Shown in pieces: positions 32,801 through 38,300 of a stretch of DNA of 64,000 nucleotides. A model generated the notes under the pieces. That model was not told the DNA's origin. It saw nothing but the letters and a program-made list of their open reading frames with translations, and searched no databases. Position 1 is the first letter of the stretch. The number at the start of each line of letters is the position of its first letter. The DNA is from Patiria pectinifera (taxonomy: Eukaryota; Echinodermata; Asteroidea; Valvatida; Asterinidae). The translations under genes and the position numbers were made by a program. Location: assembly GCA_029964075.1 (NCBI GenBank), contig CM057140.1:7768643-7832642 (forward strand), written 5' to 3'.

Positions 32801-35047
32801 ACAATACCTCTCCATTGTTATTGGAGGGCAATGTTTCTACTCCTTCATTCCTAATGACTAATTATCCCTAACCCCCAAGTAGTTCCTCAGAACTACCCTG
32901 CTAAATCCAACAGAGTCCAACCGAAGTTTCCTGCTCAATCCACTGTGCCTTATTTTCAGTTGTCTGCTGAATCCAACGGAGTCCAACTTGTTTATAATGC
33001 GGTTCAGTTGCCTGCTGAATCCAACATTTTGTATGAAGAATGTACACAAGGGGTTTACTGCTCAATGCAACAGGCTCCATCAGGTATATGATACAATCCT
33101 GATGGATTCAGCATGGTTGGGGTTATGTAATGGAGAAGGAAAATATACAAAATAAACAAATGAATTATGGCAATCAATAACCTCATAAATGCCCAAATTT
33201 ACAAATTGAGTACGCAGCCTGCTAAATGAAATTCCACATATGCTTTGCGAGCAGACTGTCTCACGGTCTGTACATTATCGATACTGATTGTGGAACAGGA
33301 CCCAGCCTACCCGACAAGAAACAGAATTATTGTTTGGAAACCAATAATTCAAAATTGTAAAACAATAGTTCAGTAACTAAACAGGGGCCAATATTTTTGG
33401 TCATGTCTCATTCATAAGTGAATAACCTTTGTATATTGCTAGAAAATAGCAACTAAGAAAAATCTATTTTGGGGATGAAACTTGAAAATAGCATGGGAAT
33501 GCATCTACAACACTATGCCGCTCTTTGATGGGAATATTATGCATAAGGTTTGCCTACAACCCAATCAATTTGGTTAAAATTAACAAAGATAGTTGCTTAA
33601 TATAATAGGAGGATAGATTTGATGGTAGGTGTAATGGCCGGTATCTATTTCTAAAGCCAGTTAGGGATTGTGCATCAACTAATTTAGCACTCAAGGGCAC
33701 TTTGAATGCCTTTAAAAGTCAAGCAAAATTTAGGCACAAGTTGAATTTTGATGAACAAGTATGAACCTTCAGCTCACAAAGTTGGAAAATGTGTTACAAA
33801 ATGATGCACATATATATAAAAGGTTTCTGTAAGCAGTGACGAAGAAGGGCGTCAATTTGTAATAATACACAACTTCAGATAAATTCATACATTAAAAAAG
33901 GCAATAAGATGTTTCAAGGTAATATTTCTATCTTGATCACGGGGCAAAAGGAACACGCATTGCTAGACGTGGGCGCATTTTTTTATTGGAATGAACACAT
34001 GATGTCTTGGAAGTGCAAAAGAGTTCAATTGCTGATGTGTACACAGCAACGTGTGTAAAATTGCCCCGCAGGCAAGATGGCGCATATTACCACCTATATT
34101 GTTTGTACAATGAAATGGATACAAAAGTTACTTTTGAAAGCTGTTTTTTAAGCCCCTTCAGGTTCGATGTCGGGGGTTTGGTCACATTTCTAATGCCCCA
34201 GGGTGGGCATTTTGGTTACTCAAAAACATTGTTACCACAGGCGTACTACATGGAAAGGCAATCACTAGTGCGCCCCACGTACATGTATGTACATGTATGT
34301 CGGAGACTGTCACTTAAATTTTGCCCACACCCGAGGGGTGGGGATTTGGATTGAATGTTGCAACCTGACTCTGCTTTTTTCTTCATATATCATCTCAATG
34401 ACAGTCTGTCATTGCAAAAATGATAACAAGACATGATGAATCTGGGACTGAGAAATATTCTAAATTTTGTTAGGAAATATCAAGAAAATGTTCTTGACTC
34501 TCCATAGACTTTTCACACAATCGTTGAAGTAGCGTCAGGTTGCAACACTCTTTCCAGGGATTTTGTCATTTCAAAAGTGACAATCCCCACATCTTGGGTG
34601 GGGCAGCCCAGGGGGTGGGGGAGGGGACAGGGGTCGGGGAAACAATAATAAATAGGTAGGACTAAGACTCATAGTAAAACTAAAGTCAAAGATTAGAAAG
34701 AGGCTAAAAAAAATTGGACTCATAGTAAAACTAAAGTCAAAGATTAGTAAGAGGCTAAAAAAAAATTGGGGAAGTTAATCAAATATTGCTACAGTCCATC
34801 ATGTATTTACGCAAATACCTTGGGACTGAACAGAAGAAGGACTTGATATTGTAAATGTTGCATGCTCATTGGCATTGTTGCCCTGATTGTAAGATGTTGG
34901 AGACTTTGCAGCACTGTCAAAAGTGTCATGGCTGTCGCTAGCTGATTGCGACGAACATGACGAAGGATCCAACTTAAGAAACCTCGAAGGTGCTCGTTCC
35001 TGATACCGAAACTTATCTAATAACGAAGGCAGACCTTTAACACTCAT
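1843..35047 (-). CDS. SMARCAD1: SMARCAD1 orthologue, SNF2-family chromatin remodeller (19 of about 20 coding exons)
   Basis: ATP-dependent nucleosome remodeller of the Fun30/SMARCAD1 family, a nuclear protein that in other animals acts in heterochromatin maintenance and DNA end resection. Coding exons on the minus strand: 35047-34819, 32611-32401, 31462-31311, 30700-30348, 29910-29820, 28627-28500, 26844-26712, 25093-24939, 24309-24083, 21241-21151, 19756-19657, 18996-18861, 16240-16105, 15371-15237, 8148-8041, 6903-6649, 5955-5767, 2883-2765, 2025-1843. All introns are GT-AG and every junction keeps the frame, giving 3131 nt (about 1043 codons). Order of parts: N-terminal motif, acidic/Ser-rich linker, one CUE domain, SNF2_N with Walker A GLGKT and DEAH box, helicase C with [12 protein letters not shown] and DRCHRVGQ. 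Human SMARCAD1 has two CUE domains; the first was not found. The final exon (about 55 residues in human) is not seen between 1 and 1842 and probably lies outside. Introns hold many transposons, but no coding break was found. Confidence 0.96.
2765..2883 (-). CDS. SMARCAD1: SMARCAD1 exon 18 (helicase C, motif IV)
   Basis: Acceptor with a long T tract before CAG| and donor GTGACAG|GTACTC. Codes for [20 protein letters not shown] and [16 protein letters not shown], motifs IV/IVa of the second helicase lobe. Confidence 0.95.
2955..3652. mobile_element. Mariner-like MITE with TA target duplication
   Basis: 698 bp, non-coding, flanked by TA (2953-2954 and 3653-3654). Left terminus CAGTGTCCCAGAAACAGCGG; the right terminus, read inverted, is CAGCGTGTCCCAGCAAAAGC, so the left end has lost two bases. 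The arms extend further inward (AATAAACTGA near 3095 against its inverse near 3515). Lies in the intron between SMARCAD1 exons 17 and 18. Confidence 0.75.
3925..5001. mobile_element. hAT-like non-autonomous element with 8-bp target duplication
   Basis: 1077 bp with 12-bp terminal inverted repeats AGACCTGCCAAC / GTTGGCAGGTCT. Perfect direct repeats GCAAAAAC flank it at 3917-3924 and 5002-5009. The 8-bp duplication points to the hAT superfamily. Short internal frames show no transposase motif. Lies in the same SMARCAD1 intron as the elements at 2955 and 5283. Confidence 0.8.
5283..5758. mobile_element. Mutator-like MITE inserted on the exon 17 splice donor
   Basis: 476 bp. Termini TAGTCTTGGCCCAAGACG and, inverted from the right, TAGTCCTGGCCCAGGACG, with similarity continuing through GTGATCNATAG. 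A perfect 9-bp duplication AATCCCACC flanks it (5274-5282, 5759-5767); nine bases are usual for Mutator-like elements. The right copy contains the last base of SMARCAD1 exon 17 and its GT donor on the minus strand. No coding capacity. Confidence 0.85.
5767..5955 (-). CDS. SMARCAD1: SMARCAD1 exon 17
   Basis: Acceptor GTGTCACCAG| and donor AAAAG|GTGGGATT. Codes for [20 protein letters not shown] and [15 protein letters not shown], closely matching human. The last exon base and the donor lie inside a 9-bp target duplication of the transposon at 5283-5758. Confidence 0.95.
6649..6903 (-). CDS. SMARCAD1: SMARCAD1 exon 16
   Basis: Acceptor AATACACAG| and donor CTGAAG|GTGAGC. Codes for [13 protein letters not shown] through [18 protein letters not shown] to HMAKLMLK, the linker between the two RecA lobes. 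255 nt, phase 0 at both ends. Confidence 0.95.
6904..8040. other. SMARCAD1 intron with LINE 3' tail
   Basis: No exon seen. At about 7630-7715 the text TTAAGCGCTTTGAGGAATC, then GCGCTATATAAATG and an AT-rich (ATT)n end, resembles the 3' tail shared by CR1/L2-type LINEs and the SINEs that use them. The rest is AT-rich and unremarkable. Confidence 0.55.
8041..8148 (-). CDS. SMARCAD1: SMARCAD1 exon 15
   Basis: Acceptor GATTTTCAG| and donor CAGAG|GTTGGT. Codes for [20 protein letters not shown] and VKSE, the end of SNF2_N; human has [20 protein letters not shown]. No ATG-started frame covers it; found by homology and phase. Confidence 0.94.
8865..9034. repeat. Hairpin-forming MITE-like repeat
   Basis: About 170 bp forming a near-complete inverted repeat: CAAATATTGAGTGGCT at the left and AGCCACTCAATATTTG at the right. 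Inside are GAAATGGGAGGA, ATTATCGC and CTGGACTTTTCCA with their inverses. No clear target duplication. Confidence 0.7.
9047..9163 (+). pseudogene. LINE ORF2 C-terminal fragment
   Basis: Reads in frame [20 protein letters not shown] and [14 protein letters not shown] before a TAG stop, the typical C-terminus of CR1/L2-type non-LTR retrotransposon polyproteins. It is followed by the GGCTTTATAAATACT tail. LTR element 1 inserted into this tail, which resumes after 14499. Confidence 0.75.
9216..9826 (+). repeat. 5' LTR of element 1
   Basis: 611 bp, starts TGTAGCG and ends CGCTACA (7-bp inverted ends). U3 contains CCAAT (9311-9315) and TATATAA (9326-9332); a polyadenylation signal AATAAA is at 9593-9598. 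Confidence 0.93.
9311..9332 (+). promoter_or_regulatory. CCAAT and TATA box of LTR 1
   Basis: CCAAT followed 10 bases later by TATATAA, in the position expected for the RNA polymerase II promoter in U3. The same words recur in the 3' LTR, where they would point toward sequence beyond 14499. Confidence 0.6.
9830..9846 (+). promoter_or_regulatory. Primer binding site, tRNA-Leu
   Basis: TGGTGTCAGAAGTGGGA begins three bases after the 5' LTR. It is complementary to the 3' end of animal tRNA-Leu (TCCCACTTCTGACA plus CCA), recalled from general knowledge. It would prime minus-strand DNA synthesis. Confidence 0.8.
9947..12781 (+). CDS. Gag-protease polyprotein with two C2H2 zinc fingers (element 1)
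   Basis: 944 residues from ATG 9947 to TAG 12779. Coiled-coil N-terminus (about 10-70), Pro-rich stretch, Gag capsid-like region (about 205-370), CCHC knuckle [14 protein letters not shown] (about 449), aspartic protease [10 protein letters not shown] (Asp about 538) with GILGMDFL downstream. Directly after the protease comes TDGLSRKPQ (about 639), which resembles the end of RNase H in gypsy polyproteins. EIREAQMED and CSVCAKLKS follow, resembling the region before integrase and the CC half of its HHCC finger. The whole RT and the integrase core are missing between these pieces. Residues about 752-810 hold two C2H2 fingers (CPKC...H...H, CRRC...H...H), unusual in Gag-Pol. A basic, Lys/Arg-rich tail follows. 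GC-rich compared with the host introns. Confidence 0.88.
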   Translation: MAADEISVEDELMLLRMDVQKGEDELQQSLAENRDLTEIKELLLAQNRLLRLQLRQSEAKSEAAQRREDKTPSTSMTTQFGSRELFTFTDTPTPVPSPRPTPKPRTRFYNPVAPAPTPVSTTGVPSRTVDELTSCGVEGSLTGLTPIGHSTACRQPGTQGGVPLQSEKDASQREGENSPDLQGKEVGNKREVGVKSEVDVPTRRPNIIPDRFSGKTPWRNYKQHFEACKLANNWSDRQARVFLAASLQGDAVKVLGNLAAGGSQVTYTELVGLLEKRFGPGELAENHLAELRHRRQKPKETLQELGQAIRELASLAYPELSEEGRDRLARGHFSDAVEEQAIREGIFRARPSSLDEAIRAALNTEGFLKIEEQRAGQRPKYARVVEGDAEYPLEEIKREMKESAEKNQREVREWLEKMTQRLDTLRPQERSDRSRVAYQRRKPTPEDVCFKCKRKGHFARSCKQPSAEKKMKVWKGPAAAPEARGKAGGTAGPEGAGENLGENIEGDKETSTSASKTAGNGLFVQAIVRGVKVRLLVDTGATHTVLSSQLYFDISRDRRPRLMTAGAGVRNADGSKMETLGSAYVDIQVGRTINSINVVFGNTGQMQGILGMDFLIPTQGNLDFRTLELKLNGETIKCTDGLSRKPQSDEQAEAPMLSTPVGEVRSVTISPTIICTEIREAQMEDTSNSRVLKAKEESTVRQCSVCAKLKSTAKAWKAPPQQPKKQTARIMGKDREEKSTPRSHSDGEKMECPKCGLQLHKRSLERHLAGEHGEKQVFLCRRCSHRNNRRDNLKAHYRDCHPEHVDEVTNIQSEAHASSRCDRVGVKVTRRASPERKRKPEEATGKRRGSKAPPEEQPTKKHRRSDAVPCTVSKAPEDEKALPKGAEAKGSLPKSAGPPQRQGIGGPESRGVAEAARAPRAQPSKVGGEASGNLPEVDAMVEIE
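12782..13408 (+). CDS. In-frame extension beyond the TAG, unknown protein
   Basis: The frame of the preceding polyprotein continues open after the single TAG at 12779-12781 for about 208 codons to a stop at 13406-13408. The first internal ATG is at 12839. Readable features are an acidic start ([14 protein letters not shown]), a core with [20 protein letters not shown] and [16 protein letters not shown], and a C-terminal part NMTK-like without cysteines. No family recognised. It could be made by stop-codon readthrough, by reinitiation, or be separated by a chance nonsense mutation. Confidence 0.6.
   Translation, partial: AEQLAGSPLEDAAEIALSPMSMSWDIDEAPVSNVRQTPAGGKPLSMMREMRQQGAEQQAMSSDESSMGRQEDGNSPRELRVSYLLSGLSVRITEGGHTKVITGTTQTVHERRARHYDVVFLRPPAPTASSGADDDKQPTRICRLMRNEDAGIIGAGPPMINEELERSMIGNITKITETETRSVYQEGMLVTKDQTERVFNVNFLAGVR
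13409..13888 (+). other. 3' untranslated part of element 1 with degenerate repeats
   Basis: No gene. Between about 13540 and 13710 short variants of TTAAAGTTTAT and AAGTTGT/AGTTTTAA recur at roughly 50-60-bp spacing. The segment just before the 3' LTR (ACTTGGAAGGCGCC) is only weakly purine-rich, so the polypurine tract is not certain. Confidence 0.5.
13889..14499 (+). repeat. 3' LTR of element 1
   Basis: 611 bp, same ends as the 5' copy. By eye the only difference is G at 13975 against C at 9302. Followed by target duplication ATAC. Confidence 0.93.
15237..15371 (-). CDS. SMARCAD1: SMARCAD1 exon 14 (motif III)
   Basis: Acceptor ATTGACAG| and donor CTTGCT|GTGAGTC. Codes for [23 protein letters not shown]2 motif III (LTGTP), then LSFVMPNMF. 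The following intron, 8149-15236, holds LTR retrotransposon 1. Confidence 0.95.
16105..16240 (-). CDS. SMARCAD1: SMARCAD1 exon 13 (DEAH box)
   Basis: Acceptor TTGTTTCAG| and donor ATAAGG|GTGAGA. Contains [20 protein letters not shown], so Walker B is DEAH, where human SMARCAD1 has DEGH. Followed by [14 protein letters not shown]. Confidence 0.95.
16965..18802. mobile_element. hAT-like element with 8-bp target duplication, contains a tRNA-like sequence
   Basis: 1838 bp flanked by perfect direct repeats GTGCAATG (16957-16964, 18803-18810). Termini TAAGCCTGTTCGATAT and, inverted from the right, CAAGCCTGTTCGGTAT. Subterminal regions share words such as CGGCATATCG, ATATCGTGA and TATCGCGATAT in inverted order. 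No transposase recognised in its short frames. A tRNA-like sequence lies inside at 18047-18125. Located between SMARCAD1 exons 12 and 13. Confidence 0.82.
18047..18125 (-). repeat. tRNA-derived sequence (SINE head or tRNA pseudogene)
   Basis: On the minus strand an A-box-like CAGCTCAGTCG (18115-18105) is followed about 33 bases later by a B-box-like GGTTCGAATCA (18071-18061). I do not see a closed acceptor stem, so it is not called a functional tRNA. It lies inside the hAT-like element. Confidence 0.5.
18861..18996 (-). CDS. SMARCAD1: SMARCAD1 exon 12
   Basis: Acceptor TTTTCATTAG| and donor [31 protein letters not shown] parallels human [20 protein letters not shown], and it ends at NVIITS (motif Ib region). 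Confidence 0.94.
19480..19620 (+). repeat. tRNA-derived SINE fragment
   Basis: Pol III-type A box TGGTGTAGTGG (19490-19500) and B box GGTTCGATTCC (19533-19543) with the usual spacing, followed by an unrelated body. Lies in the intron just downstream of SMARCAD1 exon 11. Confidence 0.65.
19657..19756 (-). CDS. SMARCAD1: SMARCAD1 exon 11 (Walker A)
   Basis: Acceptor GTCTATCCAG| and donor CTCTAG|GTATGG. Starts with GLGKT, which completes DEM|GLGKT, the ATP-binding motif I, and ends at [10 protein letters not shown], motif Ia. Confidence 0.95.
19757..21150. other. SMARCAD1 intron, nothing recognised
   Basis: AT-rich intron between exons 10 and 11. A short C/A tract occurs near 20569-20583. No repeats with clear ends and no further exon seen. 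Confidence 0.5.
21151..21241 (-). CDS. SMARCAD1: SMARCAD1 exon 10 (SNF2 motif Q region)
   Basis: Acceptor GTTTCCAG| and donor GAAATG|GTGCG. Codes for [20 protein letters not shown] and [10 protein letters not shown], the start of the SNF2 ATPase. The Walker A lysine loop is split by the next intron. Confidence 0.95.
22053..24028. mobile_element. Pogo/Tigger-like DNA transposon remnant, TA target
   Basis: 1976 bp bounded by CAGTCGACTCCCGTTA on the left and TAACGGGAGCCGACTG on the right, flanked by TA (22051-22052, 24029-24030). CAGT-type ends with a TA target and a following text of the type TACGAA fit the pogo branch of Tc1/mariner. The interior (about 22300-23700) shows no intact transposase; only short frames. 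Lies between SMARCAD1 exons 9 and 10. Confidence 0.75.
24083..24309 (-). CDS. SMARCAD1: SMARCAD1 exon 9
   Basis: Acceptor TCCCACAG| and donor GACAA|GTAAGT. Codes for [19 protein letters not shown] and on to KQPALLSDK, the segment leading into the SNF2 domain; human has LSEDLIWHCKTLIQERDVV here. Confidence 0.92.
24939..25093 (-). CDS. SMARCAD1: SMARCAD1 exon 8
   Basis: Acceptor ATTTGTAG| and donor [33 protein letters not shown] corresponds to human [20 protein letters not shown], followed by [14 protein letters not shown], a conserved helical region in front of the ATPase. Confidence 0.93.
25220..25845. mobile_element. Mariner-like foldback MITE with about 200-bp inverted arms
   Basis: 626 bp, starts CAGGGTGTTTAAAAAAAG and ends with the inverse of CAGGGTGTTTAAAAAAAAAG, TA on both sides. 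The arms are nearly identical through ACCGAGCTTATTTTG, TTTCTCGGGTATGACTAATT and GACACCATGAACTCC. The right arm carries an extra block of about 20 bases near 25660-25685. The loop has a G tract (25502-25514). Lies between SMARCAD1 exons 7 and 8. Confidence 0.82.
26712..26844 (-). CDS. SMARCAD1: SMARCAD1 exon 7
   Basis: Acceptor TTTTGGTAAG|ATAACG is the least certain of the gene, but it gives the correct phase. Donor CTTAATG|GTGCG. Codes for an acidic Ser-rich stretch ([18 protein letters not shown]) like the acidic linker before the helicase core in the human protein. Confidence 0.82.
26845..28499. other. SMARCAD1 intron with a possible foldback element
   Basis: Between about 27313 and 27976 the ends AGGGTGTGCATTTGCGGGTA and (inverted) AGGGCTGTGCATCCAAACGG look like imperfect terminal inverted repeats, but no exact target duplication was found. 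At about 28061-28108 a 12-bp unit GGCAATGGCACG is repeated four times. No exon besides those listed. Confidence 0.4.
28500..28627 (-). CDS. SMARCAD1: SMARCAD1 exon 6
   Basis: Acceptor TTCTTCCAAG| and donor CCAAAG|GTAGGTG. Codes for a lysine-rich linker ([10 protein letters not shown]), a second possible nuclear localisation signal. In frame with both neighbours. Confidence 0.87.
28628..29819. other. SMARCAD1 intron, nothing recognised
   Basis: AT-rich intron between exons 5 and 6, with a G tract at about 28900-28910. No mobile element ends identified. Confidence 0.45.
29820..29910 (-). CDS. SMARCAD1: SMARCAD1 exon 5 (rest of CUE)
   Basis: Acceptor TTTTTTGCAG| and donor TATTCAG|GTATGACC. This 91-nt exon has no ATG-started frame of its own. 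It was found by extending the CUE fold: [20 protein letters not shown] matches the second half of a CUE domain and joins exons 4 and 6 in frame. Confidence 0.88.
30348..30700 (-). CDS. SMARCAD1: SMARCAD1 exon 4 (basic patch, start of CUE)
   Basis: Acceptor TTTCATTCAG| and donor GCTCAG|GTTGGTC. Contains a basic patch RRKRKRRR, a plausible nuclear localisation signal, and ends with [14 protein letters not shown], the first helix of a ubiquitin-binding CUE domain. It resembles human CUE2 more than CUE1. Confidence 0.92.
31311..31462 (-). CDS. SMARCAD1: SMARCAD1 exon 3
   Basis: Acceptor TCTTGCAG| and donor CAGCAG|GTATGTC. Codes for an acidic Ser-rich segment ([12 protein letters not shown]). No folded domain is recognisable; in-frame junctions on both sides show it is part of the gene. 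Confidence 0.87.
31530..32250. repeat. Intronic minisatellite (GACCAAGACCA / CTGGGTCAGAGTCA units)
   Basis: About 720 bp of tandem variants built from AAGACCAAGACCA, CTTCTGTCTGGGTCAGAGTC and GTACTGCCAAAGTC blocks in higher-order arrangement. Lies in the intron between SMARCAD1 exons 2 and 3 and stops about 150 bp short of exon 2. On the minus strand it reads as repeated [14 protein letters not shown]-like text, which is a product of the repeat and not a gene. Confidence 0.85.
32401..32611 (-). CDS. SMARCAD1: SMARCAD1 exon 2
   Basis: Acceptor ACCGACAG| and donor AAAG|GTAACTGG. Codes for a low-complexity Ser/Thr/Pro stretch with SSDSED acidic serine motifs typical of the N-terminal linker of this family. 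Both junctions are in frame. Confidence 0.87.
32612..34818. other. SMARCAD1 first intron
   Basis: No further exon seen. Around 32890-33100 the words TGCTGAATCCAAC and GCTCAATCCAC recur several times as a loose repeat. At 34333-34610 opposing GTTGCAACCTGAC / GTCAGGTTGCAAC and GGTGGGG / CCCCAC words suggest a small foldback. At about 34667-34763 a 57-bp unit with ACTCATAGTAAAACTAAAGT is duplicated in tandem. Confidence 0.5.
34819..35047 (-). CDS. SMARCAD1: SMARCAD1 exon 1 (start codon, N-terminus)
   Basis: Begins with ATG at 35047-35045 and ends with donor AAG|GTATTTGCG. The N-terminal [10 protein letters not shown] resembles the human N-terminal LDRFRFEKR, which supports this start. The remainder is Ser/Thr-rich and presumably disordered. 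The exon ends in phase 1; the split codon with exon 2 is GAC (Asp). Confidence 0.9.
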
Positions 35048-35394
35048 TATTTCGTATGCAAAAACTCGCTCGCTACTACTAGTACTACTTGTCTACTGAA
35101 ACGTTTCGATGCAGCACAGCTCACTATTAGGAAATACAGCACGGAGTAAAATTCGCGGCAAGTCCACTCAAAGATCGTTATTTGGAAGATTGGACACTGG
35201 GTATCTTTTTGTACAGTAGTAACCCATGAAATTTAAACAGGAGACGTCATTAAAATATTGGGCTATGGGAAGGGCGCCCCTAGCTTTGGATAGGTATTCA
35301 TAGAATTCAGCAGTACGCTCCCACTGTAATATTTCCCATCTTGCTAATGGGGGACGCTCTTCAAAACTGATAGTTTTTTTAGATAGTAGTAGTA

Positions 35395-35920
35395 ACATTT
35401 ATTTCAATGATGTCATTCATTACAATTATGTACAAACATGTATAAATTAGAAAAAGTAAGTAGTACAATATTTGATAGCTATGTATACAGTGATTAATAA
35501 TAAAGTGTGAAATTAAATGACAACATTTAGGTATAAGGTTAAGCAGAACGCTTTTGTGCCCTTACCCGTACCTATGGACAAACATACAACCAAAGTACTG
35601 TAATAAGGGACAGACAAAACACTACGTGAGACAGACAGGACAAGTGTGAGACAAGGCCTAATTACTAATGCACAAAATGATGGAATTTCAATTTATGAAT
35701 ACGATTCGAGAAAATGAGTTTTTGAATTTTAGACAAAGACAGATATTGAGGGTAACGATTTAAGAAAATCATCTAAACTATTCCAGTACAAGGTGCCTCT
35801 GTGAATAACAAATTGGACGAACAAATTTCCCCTAGCACAACTTCGAGTGTTATATGCATGAATGTTAGATGCTAAGGTAGAACAAGAATTAAAAATGACG
35901 GAAGTAAATTATGCATAAAT
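35395..35920 (-). pseudogene. LINE ORF2 C-terminal remnant and 3' end
   Basis: On the minus strand the frame reads NLFVQFVIHRGTLYWNSLDD and FLKSLPSISVF before a stop. This is the C-terminus of a CR1-type non-LTR retrotransposon, followed by a damaged stretch and an AATAAATGTTACTACTAC tail ending near 35395. Broken by stops and a frameshift. Confidence 0.65.
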
Positions 35921-36255
35921 TTATACATTAATTTTCCTAAATTAAGGCAATATAAGTCATTACATTGTAATATTATTTGATTTAGCAAATAAGATAGTCA
36001 CACTGCAAATTAATTGCCCATTTTCACGGCTCATTGTTATGGTTTTTGAGCGGGTTTTCTTTTTTGGGATCGATATCAAAACTCTCTAACCATTTATTGA
36101 AATAATTGCTGGAAAAAATATTTGTCCAAAAACAAATTCCGCCGGGGGTGCACGGTGCCGCCTGCCCTCACTGCAGAGAATGAGGAGTGCACGCGGGCCT
36201 AGTACCGTCAAGGTGATGTTTTCTTATTTACAGTAACTCTGGGAACGATTGGATA

Positions 36256-37869
36256 TGGCGAGCCAAAGTAACATTTATATAGCATTAGCAAAGTCATTTA
36301 AACAATTTATTGTTATCGACGATGTCTGTTATGTATTAAAAGATATCTTTAAATGATTTAAAAATATATCTAAAAGTTTTAGAGATATCTTTAAATCATT
36401 TAAATATATCTCTAAATGTTTCAGAGATATCTCTAATCATTTCGAGATATATGTATCTTTAAATCGTGTTTTAATTTGCGCAGCATTGAGCTATTGTTAA
36501 AATGTTGGTAACACGGGCTTCAGTAAATACAATTATTTTATTGACGACCTCGAGGATGACTTTAAAAAATGGCAACACTCATCACTTCCAATGCAATAAC
36601 ACCGGCGATTTTATCGTGCATTCGATATGGCAACATGATTGACTTGTGCGTGCAAAGCATTGTATTTAGTGGTTCAACGGAGCCGTAACCGCTTTAGAGA
36701 TATGTCTCAATATTTAAAGATATATCTTTACATCTTGGAATGCTCGAAGTAGGTGTCTAATTATTAACACACAATTTAGAGATATCTCTAAATGAATTAG
36801 AGATATCTCTAATTCATTTAGAGATATCTGTAAATGGATTTAAAGATATCTCTAAATGAATTAAAGATATCTCTAAATGAATTATGGATTTAGAGATATC
36901 TCTAAATTAATTAGAGATATATCTAAATGGATTTAGAGATATATGCGATATCTCTAATTCATTTAGAGATATCTCGAGATCCATTTAGAGATATCTCTAA
37001 AAGGATTTAGAGATATCTCTAATTCATTTAGAGATATAGAGATATCTCTAAAACATTTAGAGATATCTCTAAATGAATTAGAGATATCTCTAAATGGATT
37101 TAGAGATATCTCTAAATGAATTAGAGATATCTCTTAATGGTTCAGAGATATCTCTAAAAGGATTTAGAGATATCTCTAATTCATTTAGAGATATCTCTAA
37201 ATGTTTTAGAGACATCTCTAAATCGTGTGTAAATTGTTCAGAACACCTACTTCGTGTTTTCAAATATTTAGAGATATCTCTAAATATTTATCTCTAAAAC
37301 ATTCACGGTTCCGTCGAGGTTCACAAATTAGGAAGCGCCGCACACTCAGGCGAATGATGTTATTCAACAATGCATTTCATGTAAAACCGAAGTTGCAAAT
37401 GAAAGAATTTCCATTAATCCATGTTGCCAAATAATGCACTTAAAGTCCACGTTGATGCCAACCACATTTATCATTTCAATTAAAGAAGGATGGCAATAGA
37501 AATTTTATTAAAAGACGTCATTGTGACCAATAAAACGGTGTGTTTAAAGCAATCGTTGATGCCAACATTTAGAGATATCTCTAAATAATTTAGAGATATC
37601 TTTAAATGATTTAAAGATATCTCTAAATGAATTAGAGATATCTCTAAATAATTTAAAGATATCTTTAATTCATTGACAATAAAGCTCTTTCGTGTGTCAC
37701 TTATTTATCAAAATAATTTGCCTTTTAAACGATTGGGAGAAATCTTTAAGTATTAAGAGATATCTCTAAATATTTAGAGATATCTCTAAATCATTTAGAG
37801 TCTTTAGAGATATCCTTAATTTGTTTTAAGACTTTGTTAATGCTATATAAATGTTACTTTGGCTCGCCA
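36256..37869. mobile_element. TA-flanked DNA transposon filled with palindromic repeats
   Basis: 1614 bp with terminal inverted repeats of about 45 bp: the left end starts TGGCGAGCCAAAGTAACATT, the right end is its inverse with very few mismatches. Flanked by TA (36254-36255, 37870-37871). The interior has no coding frame. Instead it holds roughly 35-40 copies (by eye) of the palindrome AGAGATATCTCT in TTTAGAGATATCTCTAAA context, spaced about 21-23 bp, densest at 36778-37220 and again at 37567-37830. Single-copy AT-rich text separates the blocks. Confidence 0.8.
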
Positions 37870-37944
37870 TAATTGGAGGAACGATTCAATCCGTTGTGTA
37901 AGGACTTGTTCCTAATGTCAAAGTAGTGGAGCAAGCGCTGATGA

Positions 37945-38137
37945 GGGACATGCCTTGCTGAAATCAAGGATGGCGCCATGTCTGTGGTGGTTTGAAGGCA
38001 GGTCGTGCAGAGTTGTGATGAGCTGGGTGTCGCAAGATTGAGACCTTCTAAATGCGTGCTGTGCGTCAGAAAGGATGCTGTACGCAGATAGGAACTTCAT
38101 GATCTGACTGTCAATGATGTGTTCCATGAGTTTCAGT
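37945..38137 (-). pseudogene. LINE reverse transcriptase fragment
   Basis: Minus-strand frame with LSAYSILSDAQHAFRRSQSC, DTQLITTLHDL and AILDFSKA, the RT domain around fingers motifs 1-3 of a CR1/jockey-like non-LTR element (compare the usual QHGFR...SC.TQL...DFSKAFD). About 62 residues remain; cut off on both sides and joined to a GAGTCC array. Confidence 0.75.
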
Positions 38138-38149
38138 GTTGTAGTCGAG

Positions 38150-38300
38150 TCCTCCTCATCCGAGTCCGAGTCCGAGTCCGAGTCCTTGAGCAAAGGACTC
38201 GAGTATGAGTCCGAGTCCTTGTCAATTTTTGATGTCCGAGTCCGAGTCCGAGTCCGAGTCCTTGAAAAAAGACTCGAGTCCGAGTCCGAGTCCTTATGTA
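38150..38300. repeat. GAGTCC hexanucleotide array
   Basis: Runs of GAGTCC interrupted by TTGAGCAAAGGACTCGAGT. Both strands are open in some frames and give SESESE or TRTRTR text, which is a repeat effect. A second array lies at 38840-38995. Confidence 0.85.

Noticed and set aside
36778-37220. Regularly spaced repeats resembling a CRISPR array
   Set aside because: The repeats are short palindromes with nearly identical 8-10-bp spacers, lie inside a TA-flanked transposon in an animal genome, and no cas genes are present.
37094-37297. Frame with LEISLNELEISL repeats
   Set aside because: Translation of the palindromic array; no start context, no conservation expected.
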